From assembly GCA_041592335.1 (NCBI GenBank), contig JBFHQE010000005.1:74354-138353 (forward strand): a stretch of 64,000 nt of DNA, in the 5' to 3' direction. The DNA is from JBFHQE01 sp041592335 (GTDB taxonomy: Bacteria > Pseudomonadota > Gammaproteobacteria > Thiohalobacterales > Thiohalobacteraceae). Below, in pieces: positions 51,951-60,301 of this stretch. How positions within the stretch are numbered: the first letter of the stretch is position 1; each line of letters begins with the position of its first letter. The position numbers and the translations under genes are program-made. Under the pieces are notes generated by a model. That model saw only the letters and a list, made by a program, of their open reading frames with translations, was not told the origin of the DNA and made no database searches.

Positions 51951-52616
51951 ATGAATGTTGAAACCGCATTAAAACAACGAAAATCCGTCCGCGCATTTCT
52001 CGACAAACCCGTCGCGGAAGAAACAATCAAAGCCATTCTCTCCGCGGCCAGTCACGCGCCTTCCGGCGTCAACACCCAGCCCTGGCAGGTTGCGGTTTTG
52101 AGTGGCGCGGCCAAACAGCAATTACAGCAGAAGATTGAAGCGGCTTTTCGGTCCGGCGACAAGGGCAAGGCGGATTACCATTACTACCCTGAAGAATGGC
52201 AGGAGCCGTATAAATCCCGGCGCAAGGCGTGCGGGCTACAGATGTATTCGACGTTAGGCATCACGCGTGAAGATAAACAGCGGCAGCAGGATCAATGGGC
52301 GGCCAACTACCGCTCATTCGATGCGCCCGTGATGCTGCTGTTCTTCATGGACAAGGTGATGCAGACCGGCTCATACATGGACTACGGCATGTTCCTTCAG
52401 TCAATTATGCTCACGGCTGTTGAACAGGGGCTGGCAACCTGCCCGCAGGCTTCGCTGGCGGATTACGCGGATATCATTCGCGATGAGCTGGGTTACCCGG
52501 AAGACACTATCGTGCTGTGCGGCATGGCCCTCGGCTATGAGGATAAGGATGCCCTGGTTAACAGCTATCGAACACCGCGAGAAAGCATCGAGACATTCAC
52601 GCGGTTTTTTTCATAA
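51951..52616 (+). CDS. Nitroreductase-family protein
   Basis: 221 residues with RKSVRAFLDKPVAEETIKAIL, SGVNTQPWQVAVL (about 38-50) and the late VLCGMALGYED (about 191-201), all typical of FMN-dependent nitroreductases of the NfnB/YdjA group. It diverges from the RND pump operon, which hints at a joint response to a toxic nitro compound or quinone. Different subfamily from the gene at 40098. Confidence 0.92.
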   Translation: MNVETALKQRKSVRAFLDKPVAEETIKAILSAASHAPSGVNTQPWQVAVLSGAAKQQLQQKIEAAFRSGDKGKADYHYYPEEWQEPYKSRRKACGLQMYSTLGITREDKQRQQDQWAANYRSFDAPVMLLFFMDKVMQTGSYMDYGMFLQSIMLTAVEQGLATCPQASLADYADIIRDELGYPEDTIVLCGMALGYEDKDALVNSYRTPRESIETFTRFFS

Positions 52617-52655
52617 AGACCGAGAGCGGTTGCAAGCCTGTTCCGAGCGCCGCTT

Positions 52656-53417
52656 TTACTGCTTCAGGCGATAACCGGTCTTGAACATCCACCAGACAAC
52701 CGTCAGACAGAGCAACAGGAATCCGAGCATCACCACCAGGCTTAAGCCAACACCGACATCGGCAACCTCGAAAAAGCTCCAGCGAAAACCACTAATCAGG
52801 TATACCACCGGGTTAAACAGCGTGACGGTTTGCCAGGCTGGCGGCAGCATATCAACCGAGTAGAAAGTGCCGCCCAGAAACACCAGCGGCGTAATAACCA
52901 ACAGGGGAATCAGTTGCAGTTTTTCAAAATCCGTGGCCCACAGGCCAATGATGAAACCAAACAAGCTGAACGATACGCAGGTTAACACCAGAAAACCCAG
53001 CATCCACACCGGGTGCGCGATTTCCAGGGGCACAAAAAACCCCGCTGTTGCCAATATGATCAAGCCGATCATGAATGACTTCGTCGCCGCGGCCCCCACG
53101 TAACCGATCAATATTTCCACGAAGGAAATGGGCGCGGACAGCAGCTCATAAATACTGCCCGTGAACTTGGGAAAGAAAATACCGAAAGAAGCGTTGGCAA
53201 TGCTTTGGGTCAGAATCGCCAGCATCATCAGGCCAGGCACGATAAAGGAACCGTAAGACACGCCTTCCACGGAATCGATACGCGTACCGATGGCCGAACC
53301 GAACACCACAAAATAGAGCACCGTGGTTAACACGGGTGATGCGAAGCTTTGCGCCACGGTTTCAAACGCGCGTCGCATTTCAGCCAGGTAAATAACCCTT
53401 ATCGCGTATAAATTCAC
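52656..53417 (-). CDS. ABC-2-type permease
   Basis: 253 residues with six hydrophobic segments and ABC-2 signatures (ETVAQSFASPVLTTVLYFVVFGSAIG at about 19-44; GGTFYSVDMLPPAWQTVTLFNPVVYLISGFRW at about 183-214). It forms an exporter with the ATPase encoded upstream, the genes overlapping by 4 bp. The related E. coli pair YadG/YadH shares this layout. Confidence 0.92.
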   Translation of the reverse strand: MNLYAIRVIYLAEMRRAFETVAQSFASPVLTTVLYFVVFGSAIGTRIDSVEGVSYGSFIVPGLMMLAILTQSIANASFGIFFPKFTGSIYELLSAPISFVEILIGYVGAAATKSFMIGLIILATAGFFVPLEIAHPVWMLGFLVLTCVSFSLFGFIIGLWATDFEKLQLIPLLVITPLVFLGGTFYSVDMLPPAWQTVTLFNPVVYLISGFRWSFFEVADVGVGLSLVVMLGFLLLCLTVVWWMFKTGYRLKQ

Positions 53418-54340
53418 GATGCGCCGCTCACGAGATTGACAAAGATTTCTTCAAGCGAGGTTTTGCTTGACTGAATATCCTTGATCACCAGGTTGGCGGC
53501 CTGGATGGCCTGCAATAAGGCGTGGATACCGGTATGTGTTTTATGCGGATCATAGGTGTAGGTCAGTTGATCGCCATCCATCGACAACTCCAGGTTCCAG
53601 TCATGCAGGGCATCAGGAACCTGGCTTATCCTTGTTTCCAGCATAATCATCAGCTGGCGCTTACCCAGCTTATGCATCAAGGCTTCTTTCTCATCGACCA
53701 GCAGCAGCTCGCCCTTATTGATAACCCCTACCCGGTCGGCGATGGCCTCGGCCTCCTCGATATAATGGGTCGTCAGGATGATGGTGACGCCGGAGGCGCG
53801 CAGCCGCTCCACCAGCGCCCACATGTCCTGACGCAGCTCCACATCAACGCCAGCCGTCGGCTCATCGAGAAACAACACCTTCGGCTCGTGCGATAAGGCC
53901 TTGCCAATCAACACGCGTCGCTTCATCCCTCCCGACAGGGTCATCAGCATGTTGTCTTTCTTGTTCCACAACGACAGGTCTTTCAATACCTTTTCCAGGT
54001 GACCTGCATCCGGCTTTTTCCCAAACATGCCACGACTGAAACTCAGGGAATGCCACACTTTCTCAAAGGCACCGAGAGTTAATTCCTGCGGCACCAGGCC
54101 AATCCTGCTACGGGTTTCACGATAATCGGCGACATTGTCATAACCATCCACCGTCACGGTACCCGTGGATGCATTCACAATACCGCAGATAATTGAGATT
54201 AACGTCGTCTTGCCCGCGCCATTCGGGCCGAGCAACGCCAGAATTTCGCCCGGCTGAATATCCAGATCCACGTTCTTCAATGCCTGGAAGCCGCTGGCAT
54301 AGGTTTTGGAAAGGTTTTTTATGGAAACGATGGGTTGCAT
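53414..54340 (-). CDS. ABC transporter ATPase (YadG-like)
   Basis: About 308 residues from the ATG at 54340. Walker A LLGPNGAGKTTLI, signature LSGGMKRRVLIGKAL, Walker B VLFLDEPTAGVDVELR and switch His in TTHYIEEAE are all intact. The start is uncertain: in-frame ATGs at 54379 and 54358 exist, none with a convincing ribosome site; the ATPase fold begins at IVSIKNLSKTY just after 54340. It works with the ABC-2 permease. Confidence 0.9.
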   Translation of the reverse strand: MQPIVSIKNLSKTYASGFQALKNVDLDIQPGEILALLGPNGAGKTTLISIICGIVNASTGTVTVDGYDNVADYRETRSRIGLVPQELTLGAFEKVWHSLSFSRGMFGKKPDAGHLEKVLKDLSLWNKKDNMLMTLSGGMKRRVLIGKALSHEPKVLFLDEPTAGVDVELRQDMWALVERLRASGVTIILTTHYIEEAEAIADRVGVINKGELLLVDEKEALMHKLGKRQLMIMLETRISQVPDALHDWNLELSMDGDQLTYTYDPHKTHTGIHALLQAIQAANLVIKDIQSSKTSLEEIFVNLVSGAS

Positions 54341-54407
54341 GGCATGAAAATGTATCATGCCTCTGCATTGCAACTCCATCGCCGATTAGTTCGAGCATTC
54401 AGCCAGG

Positions 54408-54680
54408 CTACTTCAGTTTCTCGTGACCGATGCTGCGATGCGCGGCAATTCCATCGGATGAACCGCCCTGCTTCCGTTCAATGAAAACTGTTGGCCTTTT
54501 CGCATGCCCGATCACGTTCTTGTATGTGTAGGTCTGCGCAGTTGCACTACGCTTGATGGAATCGGCGTAAATACGCTTGTCGGGATTCGCCGTGGCCGGC
54601 GTTGCCAGCGCGCCCATAACAACGCTGGCGGCCAGTACAACTGCTGAAACGGTTGATGAATTGTGAGTCAGTAAACGCAT
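54408..54680 (-). CDS. Small secreted protein, unknown function
   Basis: 90 residues with a signal peptide (about 10-31, ending ATPATA) and a basic mature part (NPDKRIYADSIKRSATAQ..., ending GIAAHRSIGHEKLK). AAGGA precedes the ATG at good spacing. It lies 118 bp downstream of the truncated duplicate ORF and so could be read from the duplicated sigma-54-like promoter. No family recognised; composition resembles short periplasmic stress proteins. Confidence 0.6.
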   Translation of the reverse strand: MRLLTHNSSTVSAVVLAASVVMGALATPATANPDKRIYADSIKRSATAQTYTYKNVIGHAKRPTVFIERKQGGSSDGIAAHRSIGHEKLK

Positions 54681-54781
54681 TGTAAATTTCCTTGTATCTG
54701 TCGAATGGTATGAGCTGAAGCTTTCGTGGCGGGATGCCTGACGTCATGTGCTTCAGAACTGGCGAGAAGATTATTTCGCGG

Positions 54782-55184
54782 TTAGCGCTTGACGTTTTCT
54801 ACAGGGTTTCTTCCGCCGCGAAGTAGCCGTTGTGCTGGGTCAGGTTAATCGTGGTAACGCCATTCACCGTTTGCGGCGCGGCACCGAAGGCCAGCGGCGA
54901 CAGCAGCGTGGCGGTGGTGAGTGAAACAAGCAGTAATATTTTTTTCATGATATTGCTCCTAGGTTAGTGTGATGGATTTTGAATCCACGGAGCCTTTATC
55001 ACGGACTGTGCCAACTCGAGATATTTTTATAAGTTATTGTAATTTAGAGTTATTAATTCAATACGAGCGAAACTTCGTGTTTACGAGATATCGTGGTTAA
55101 CGAAAATTCAGGAAATTGACTAGCGAGATATCGTTAGCTTAGGCGGGTAAAACCAGCAACAGCAGAAACGTCGATGACAGCATG
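54782..55184. repeat. Partial duplicate of the 46.7-47.4 kb region
   Basis: The block copies, with few substitutions, 46701-46720, then 46926 to about 47267, then about 47323-47365. Two internal deletions are seen: about 205 bp within the small periplasmic gene and about 55-60 bp at the end of the RND gene. The four palindromes (55067, 55083, 55100, 55123) and the promoter-like element (54998-55014) are kept intact. The rest of 54949-55235 holds only this copied control region. Confidence 0.9.
54799..54948 (-). pseudogene. Truncated copy of the small periplasmic protein gene
   Basis: From the ATG at 54948 it encodes 49 residues, the signal peptide and first 27 mature residues of the protein at 46701-47072, then a TAG created at the deletion junction (54799-54801). 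One substitution is visible (MKKI for MKKL). The upstream ribosome site and promoter are identical to the parent gene, so it may still be expressed as a short secreted peptide. Confidence 0.8.
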
Positions 55185-55235
55185 TCGGCAGGCAATCGAA
55201 TCATTAATAAGACGGATACAGCGACAAGGACCTGA

Positions 55236-56189
55236 TTACAGCTCTCCCAACTGCGCCTGAATTTTCTCAATAATAACGTCGAAAGCCGGTTGCTCATCAA
55301 AATACAATGACTGCGTTGCCTGAAATGCATTCCGGTATAGCTCACGAACTTCCGGATCCCTTATCAGAAACGCTTCATTTTCGGCTATGTTTTGATTATC
55401 GGCAGCTCTGAAACGTATTGCCTTACGTTTATGATATTTCTCGGTGCCAATAAAGGCCTGTACATCCGGGTGCTCTAATAATTGGCTCAAATCGTAATAA
55501 TGGCGCAGGAAATTCGCAGGGAATGCTCCTGATTCCTGTTGCTTTCGAAACTTTGTGGAGACGGTTTGCAGTTTCTCTACAAACGTATAACCAGGATGGT
55601 AGCACTGGATGTCAATGGCTCTATTGTCGGAAATCCTGGCGCTTGCTTCCGTCGCTTTATCGAAGACCCAGGAAGAGATAGTGACTTTATTATTCGGTGC
55701 TGTGTCATCAAAGCCGACTTCGAGCAGGATTCCTTGTTTTAATCCACCTGTTTCTTCGAAACGGGAATCGTAATGCAGGCGAATGCCTCCGCTTCTATAG
55801 CGCTCATCGTCAAATGCTGTATCGCGCTGAACATCCGTGATGCCGTCAATCGCTATGTAATCAGCCAGCCAGTCATAAAAATCCTTACGGGATTGTATTT
55901 GATCCGGCTTTTTATGGTTTGTATTGCCATCCACATAAAAAGGCGCGCAAGCCGGTGAAATATGTATATCGATGTCTTCCGAGAAGCGTTGGATAATGCC
56001 AAACCCCTTGGACAAGGATGTCCCACCCTTCAGCTCGAATTCGAAGCCCTGTTTTGCCAGACCATACAGGCAATGCATGATCCAGTAATCTTTCTCGATT
56101 AATTGCGGGAGAATGCCGCGTTCATCGGCAACAATTCTAAAGAGATCGGATGATTCCGCCAGTTCGTGCAGATAGGGGTCACGCGACAT
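55236..56189 (-). CDS. AbiEii/AbiGii-family nucleotidyltransferase toxin
   Basis: About 317 residues from the ATG at 56189. The nucleotidyltransferase signature GGTSLSKGFGIIQRFSEDIDI has GGTSLSK at about 55-61 and the metal-binding SEDIDI at about 70-75. AbiEii-type toxins transfer nucleotides to RNA (tRNA in MenT relatives) and stop growth after phage infection. The start overlaps the antitoxin gene by 11 bp. This is the usual type IV-like AbiE arrangement. Confidence 0.9.
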   Translation of the reverse strand: MSRDPYLHELAESSDLFRIVADERGILPQLIEKDYWIMHCLYGLAKQGFEFELKGGTSLSKGFGIIQRFSEDIDIHISPACAPFYVDGNTNHKKPDQIQSRKDFYDWLADYIAIDGITDVQRDTAFDDERYRSGGIRLHYDSRFEETGGLKQGILLEVGFDDTAPNNKVTISSWVFDKATEASARISDNRAIDIQCYHPGYTFVEKLQTVSTKFRKQQESGAFPANFLRHYYDLSQLLEHPDVQAFIGTEKYHKRKAIRFRAADNQNIAENEAFLIRDPEVRELYRNAFQATQSLYFDEQPAFDVIIEKIQAQLGEL

Positions 56190-56775
56190 ACGCTGTCTCG
56201 GTTTCATTGAGAACAGCTTCGAAATACTTCCTTGTCGCAACGTTGGCGTAACGTTTGACAGCAAGCTTCAGTTTGCGCGGTTCCATTTGCCGCGCGCGTG
56301 ACCGCACCCTGGTACGCAACATCGCTTGATCTTCCGGTAGCCTGTCGAGGTTGTTCATCAAGTCTACTAACAGGAACTCCTCGGTGGCTCGCCTGGGAAA
56401 TTTATATTTCCGGCGAAAGTCGAAGGTTCGACCGCCTAACTGAAACACGCCATGGCGTTTGTGGTTGTAAACCACGCGCATGTTATGAAGTTGAGTCGTA
56501 CCCACTCCCAGTCGGTTATAGGCATTGGGAGAGGTTAGCAAGAACTCATCATCCTTAAGAAAGGTGCGTACCAGTTGTTCATCCTCCGCGGGAACAGGGC
56601 CAAAGCTGGATTGCCTGGGATAGTAATAAAGGCCGTTCTGCAGCTTCTTCAGCACACCTGCTTCCACTAGCTCTCGGGCATGACGATCCACACTCCGTGA
56701 CCACTGTGCGAGGTCAGAGCGGCGATAGACCGTTCCCGGTTTGAGGTGTCTTTTTAACTGTTCCAGACGACGCAT
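56179..56775 (-). CDS. AbiEi-like antitoxin/regulator (DUF6088-like)
   Basis: 198 residues with an N-terminal winged helix (about 1-60; TVYRRSDLAQWSRSVDRHARELVEAGVLKKLQNGLYYYP) and an antitoxin domain behind it. AbiEi proteins repress their own operon and neutralise the toxin. AGGAGAAAGCAA precedes the ATG. It diverges from the RHH-RAMA gene by 248 bp containing repeated motifs that could be its operators. Confidence 0.85.
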   Translation of the reverse strand: MRRLEQLKRHLKPGTVYRRSDLAQWSRSVDRHARELVEAGVLKKLQNGLYYYPRQSSFGPVPAEDEQLVRTFLKDDEFLLTSPNAYNRLGVGTTQLHNMRVVYNHKRHGVFQLGGRTFDFRRKYKFPRRATEEFLLVDLMNNLDRLPEDQAMLRTRVRSRARQMEPRKLKLAVKRYANVATRKYFEAVLNETETAYVA

Positions 56776-56861
56776 TTGCTTTCTCCTACTGGGTTATTAA
56801 AGTAGCAGTGTTTAGCTAGCTTAACAATATAGTGATTAATATTTCATGCAAAATGTCTAAC

Positions 56862-56928
56862 AACCTATTGAAGTTACTATTATTATCGGAATTGTTATTT
56901 TAATATTTATACTCAATAACCTATTGAA
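56862..56928. promoter_or_regulatory. Pair of AACCTATTGAA repeats, candidate AbiEi operators
   Basis: AACCTATTGAA occurs at 56862-56872 and 56918-56928, 56 bp apart, upstream of the AbiE genes. The second is part of a palindrome TCAATA-ACC-TATTGA. The surrounding 56776-57023 region is very AT-rich compared with the genome. Regulators of AbiE systems bind paired repeats upstream of abiEi. Confidence 0.5.
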
Positions 56929-56950
56929 CATCGAAAAATTAATTCCAATA

Positions 56951-57000
56951 ATGCTTATTAATGCTTGGATTTGCTTAAATATGCTCTAATATTGCTCTGA
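56951..57000. repeat. Five TGCT repeats at 10-bp pitch (iterons) over the RAMA-hsd promoter
   Basis: TGCT cores stand at 56952, 56962, 56972, 56982 and 56993, in units such as ATGCTTATTA, ATGCTTGGAT, TTGCTTAAAT, ATGCTCTAAT. They cover a sigma-70-like promoter, TTGGAT (56965-56970) and TAATAT (56987-56992) with 16 bp between. One turn of DNA per unit puts every site on one face. Confidence 0.7.
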
Positions 57001-57023
57001 GTCAGCTTAGAGGAGCAATTCCC

Positions 57024-57425
57024 ATGGAACTCAGGAAAATTGAAATCGACCTGGAAACCTACAAAGCAATTGAATCTTGGAGAAAATCGTTTGAGGAATC
57101 GCATAATGATATTCTTCGAAGGGTTTTCGCGAATACTCAGGTGAAAGAGGAGAAATCGGCCCAGCCTGAAACCGGTGGCCTGCTGGTGAGAGACGGCGTT
57201 TTCCTGCAAGCGGGGACCCTGCTTCGCCATATCGCCAAGCGTAGCGGTAAGCGCTATGAGGCCGAGGTTCGGGATGGGGGGATTCTGTTCGAGGGAGAAC
57301 TTTACCATTCGCCGTCAAATGCAGCCGTGGCTGCAGCGGGTAATAACCGTAATGGCTGGCGGTTCTGGGAGTATTACAATCCCGAGAATAGACAGTGGGC
57401 GCTGCTGGATAGTCTGCGCCACTGA
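57024..57425 (+). CDS. SeqA-like ribbon-helix-helix plus RAMA domain regulator
   Basis: 133 residues. Residues 1-40 (KIEIDLETYKAIESW, ESHNDILRRVF) resemble the SeqA N-terminal ribbon-helix-helix, a dimerising DNA-binding unit. Residues about 52-130 match the RAMA domain (LVRDGVFLQAGTLLRHIAKRSGKRYEAEV, LYHSPSNAAVAAAGNNRNGWRFW), thought to recognise modified DNA in restriction systems. GAGGAG precedes the start. It lies 40 bp before hsdM and just after the 10-bp iterons, so it probably controls the restriction genes and may sense methylation. Confidence 0.75.
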   Translation: MELRKIEIDLETYKAIESWRKSFEESHNDILRRVFANTQVKEEKSAQPETGGLLVRDGVFLQAGTLLRHIAKRSGKRYEAEVRDGGILFEGELYHSPSNAAVAAAGNNRNGWRFWEYYNPENRQWALLDSLRH

Positions 57426-57465
57426 ATGAAATCAATACATCAATAAGACGGGAAGTTAATAATTC

Positions 57466-59088
57466 ATGCTGACAGGCAAACTCCGCAACCAGGTCGATAA
57501 AATCTGGCTGACCTTTTTCTCGGGTGGTATCACCAACCCCATCTCGGTTATCGAGCAATTTACCTATCTTTTATTCATTCGTCGGCTGGATGATATCCAT
57601 ACTTTGCGCGAAAAGGCTGCCAATACTTTTGGTACGCCGATTGAGAATCCGGTGTTTACACCCGAACAAGATGAATACCGCTGGCACAAGTTCAAGAATA
57701 TCGATGCGCAGGACATGTACGAGCTGGTGCGCGACAAGGTCTTCCCCTTTATCAAGACCATGCATGGCGAGGAATCCACCTTTGCCCAGCACATGAAGGA
57801 CGCCATCTTCATGATCCCCAAGGCGTCGCTGCTGGATCAGGTGGTCCAGCTGATCGATCAGCTGGATATGGAGGATCGCGACACCAAGGGCGATCTCTAC
57901 GAATACATGCTGTCCAAGCTCACCACGGCAGGCACCAATGGTCAGTTCCGCACTCCGCGTCACATCATTAATATGATGGTAGCCATGGCCGCACCGGTTC
58001 TGGATGGCGATAAGAGCGACAGCATTTGTGATCCGGCGGCGGGAACCTGTGGCTTCCTGATGGCTTCCGAGGAATATGTCCGCCGACAGTTCCAGAAGAA
58101 CCTGCTGAACAAGAAAAATGCCGGGCATTTCCACAACCACATGTTTACCGGCTATGACTTTGATCAGCACCTGCTGCGTATCGGGGCCATGAATCTGCTG
58201 CTGCACGGTATCGAGAACCCGACCGTGGCCTACCGTGATTCGCTAAGCGATTACGGCGAGGACAATATTCGCGATGCTTACACCCTGGTCCTGGCCAATC
58301 CGCCGTTCAAGGGCTCGGTCGCCTATGACGAACTTTCCCCGGATCTTCTCTCTGCACTGGGCAAATCACCGAAGAAGGCGCAGACCCGAAAGAAGACTGA
58401 AGCGAAGGACGAAGACGGCAAGAAAAAGAAAGGGCCTTCGGAAAAAACCGAATTGCTGTTCCTGGCGCTCATTCTCCGCATGCTGAAAGCCGGTGGTCGT
58501 GCCGCCGTGATCGTGCCGGATGGCGTGCTGTTCGGCTCCACCAAGGCGCACAAGGAAATCCGTCAGACGCTGGTGGACAAGCACAAGCTGGAAGGTGTGG
58601 TGTCCATGCCCTCGGGAGTGTTCAAGCCCTATGCCGGAGTGTCCACCGCGATTCTGTTCTTCACCAAGACCGGAGTCGGCGGAACGGACAAGGTATGGTT
58701 TTACGATATGCAGGCCGATGGCTTCAGTCTCGATGATAAGCGCACCTCGTTGATCAGCGATGAGCAACGCGAGCAGCTGTTTGATTATCACGCTTTGGCC
58801 GAGGGTGATATCAAGCCGTTCGACGCTCATGACAAGTGCAATATCCCGGATATCATCACCCGCTGGTTTAACCGGGGTCAGGAAGAAGGTCGTGCGCGGA
58901 CCGAGCAGTCTTTCCTGGTGCCTCGGGATGAGATTGAGAAGAACGGTTATGACCTTTCCATTAACCGGTACAAGGAAGTGGTGTACGAGGAAGTGAAGTA
59001 CGATCCGCCCAAGGTGATTCTGAAAAGGATTAAAGATCTGCAGAAGGAAATGGATCGGGGGGTAAAGGTGCTGGAGGGGATGTTGTGA
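57466..59088 (+). CDS. hsdM: Type I restriction-modification methyltransferase subunit HsdM
   Basis: 540 residues. N-terminal HsdM helical domain (about 5-145), then an adenine N6-methyltransferase with SAM motif DPAAGTCGF (189-197) and catalytic NPPF (278-281). The SAM and target motifs are intact. It methylates the sequence chosen by HsdS and protects host DNA. A lysine-rich linker (KKAQTRKKTEAKDEDGKKKK, about 305-325) lies after the catalytic motif. It overlaps hsdS by one base (TGATG). Confidence 0.95.
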   Translation: MLTGKLRNQVDKIWLTFFSGGITNPISVIEQFTYLLFIRRLDDIHTLREKAANTFGTPIENPVFTPEQDEYRWHKFKNIDAQDMYELVRDKVFPFIKTMHGEESTFAQHMKDAIFMIPKASLLDQVVQLIDQLDMEDRDTKGDLYEYMLSKLTTAGTNGQFRTPRHIINMMVAMAAPVLDGDKSDSICDPAAGTCGFLMASEEYVRRQFQKNLLNKKNAGHFHNHMFTGYDFDQHLLRIGAMNLLLHGIENPTVAYRDSLSDYGEDNIRDAYTLVLANPPFKGSVAYDELSPDLLSALGKSPKKAQTRKKTEAKDEDGKKKKGPSEKTELLFLALILRMLKAGGRAAVIVPDGVLFGSTKAHKEIRQTLVDKHKLEGVVSMPSGVFKPYAGVSTAILFFTKTGVGGTDKVWFYDMQADGFSLDDKRTSLISDEQREQLFDYHALAEGDIKPFDAHDKCNIPDIITRWFNRGQEEGRARTEQSFLVPRDEIEKNGYDLSINRYKEVVYEEVKYDPPKVILKRIKDLQKEMDRGVKVLEGML

Positions 59089-60272
59089 TGTCCTCGCAAT
59101 GGAAAATTTTAGACGTAGGAGAATTAGCTAATACTCGTACTAGCTCCGTAGATCCTACAAAATTCCCTGATGAAGTTTTCGATTTATATAGCATTCCTTC
59201 TTACGACAATGGTGAGCCAGAAGTACTCTGTGGCAAAGACATTGGGTCATCAAAAAAAGCTGTAAATCCTGGCGATATTCTTATCTCAAAAATTGTTCCA
59301 CATATAAGGCGTGTATGGATAGTTGGGCCAAACAGAGGAAGGAGGCAAATCGCTTCCAGCGAATGGATATCATTTAGCGGAGAAAACATTCTTCCCGAAT
59401 ACCTGCGTTATTACCTGCTTTCAGATATGTTTCATGCAAAGTTCATGAGCACAATAACGGGTGTTGGTGGTTCATTGCTTAGGGCAAGACCTTCAGAAGT
59501 ATACAAAATTGAAATCCCTGTCCCACCACTGGAAACCCAAAAACATATTGCCCAAGTCCTAGAACAAGCCGACCAACTGCGTAAGCAGGCACGGCAAATG
59601 GAGGACGAGCTAAATCAGCTGGCGCAGTCAGTGTTTTTGGAGATGTTTGGGGATCCAAAAATAAATCCAAAAGAATGGCCAGTGAGACTAATTGGGGAAT
59701 TGGCAACGGTGGAGACCGGGAGTACACCTTCTCGCTCTAATGAATCTTATTATGGCGGTGAAATCCCTTGGGTAAAAACAGGCGAAGTGTCTGGCAGCTA
59801 TATTTATCAAGCAGAAGAACATATCACCACTAATGCAATCAAGAAAACGAACTGCAAAATTTTTCCAACTGATACAGTGCTTGTTGCCATGTATGGTCAA
59901 GGTAAGACTCGTGGAAAGGCTGGTATATTGAAGGTACCAGCGGCAACAAACCAAGCTTGTGCAGCAATACTCCCTCCTGATTCTCTTCTTCCAGAATTTA
60001 TTCTCGATTACTTGAAATTGCGATATCTTGCGTTAAGAGCGCTAGGTCGAGGTGGTAATCAGGAAAACTTGAATTTGAAAATTATAAAAGAATTTCCAAT
60101 TTATGTGCCGCCTCTAGGCGCGCAACAAGAGTATTTAGATATGAAGTTCCAGCTAAATAAAGCCCTAGAAAGTAATCAAAGACAAACCACTCTTGTAAAT
60201 GATCTTTTTGAATCACTTATGCAGCGAGCCTTCAAAGGCGAACTCACCGAACCCGATACCCGAGCGGCATAA
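59088..60272 (+). CDS. hsdS: Type I restriction-modification specificity subunit HsdS
   Basis: About 394 residues from the ATG at 59088 (GTG at 59085 is an alternative), behind GGAGGGG. Two target-recognition domains (about 5-140 and 195-345) are each followed by a conserved spacer: PPLETQKHIAQVLEQADQLRKQ (about 146-167) and PPLGAQQEYLDMKFQLNK. Both halves are AT-rich compared with hsdM and hsdR, as is common for recently acquired target-recognition domains. Confidence 0.93.
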   Translation: MSSQWKILDVGELANTRTSSVDPTKFPDEVFDLYSIPSYDNGEPEVLCGKDIGSSKKAVNPGDILISKIVPHIRRVWIVGPNRGRRQIASSEWISFSGENILPEYLRYYLLSDMFHAKFMSTITGVGGSLLRARPSEVYKIEIPVPPLETQKHIAQVLEQADQLRKQARQMEDELNQLAQSVFLEMFGDPKINPKEWPVRLIGELATVETGSTPSRSNESYYGGEIPWVKTGEVSGSYIYQAEEHITTNAIKKTNCKIFPTDTVLVAMYGQGKTRGKAGILKVPAATNQACAAILPPDSLLPEFILDYLKLRYLALRALGRGGNQENLNLKIIKEFPIYVPPLGAQQEYLDMKFQLNKALESNQRQTTLVNDLFESLMQRAFKGELTEPDTRAA

Positions 60273-60301
60273 CGACAAGCGGAAGACAGGAATAATAATA
60301 A

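Noticed and set aside
56951..57000. Iterons as a plasmid replication origin
   Set aside because: No replication initiator, DnaA box set or partition gene is nearby, and the repeats lie over a promoter of restriction genes, which explains them better.
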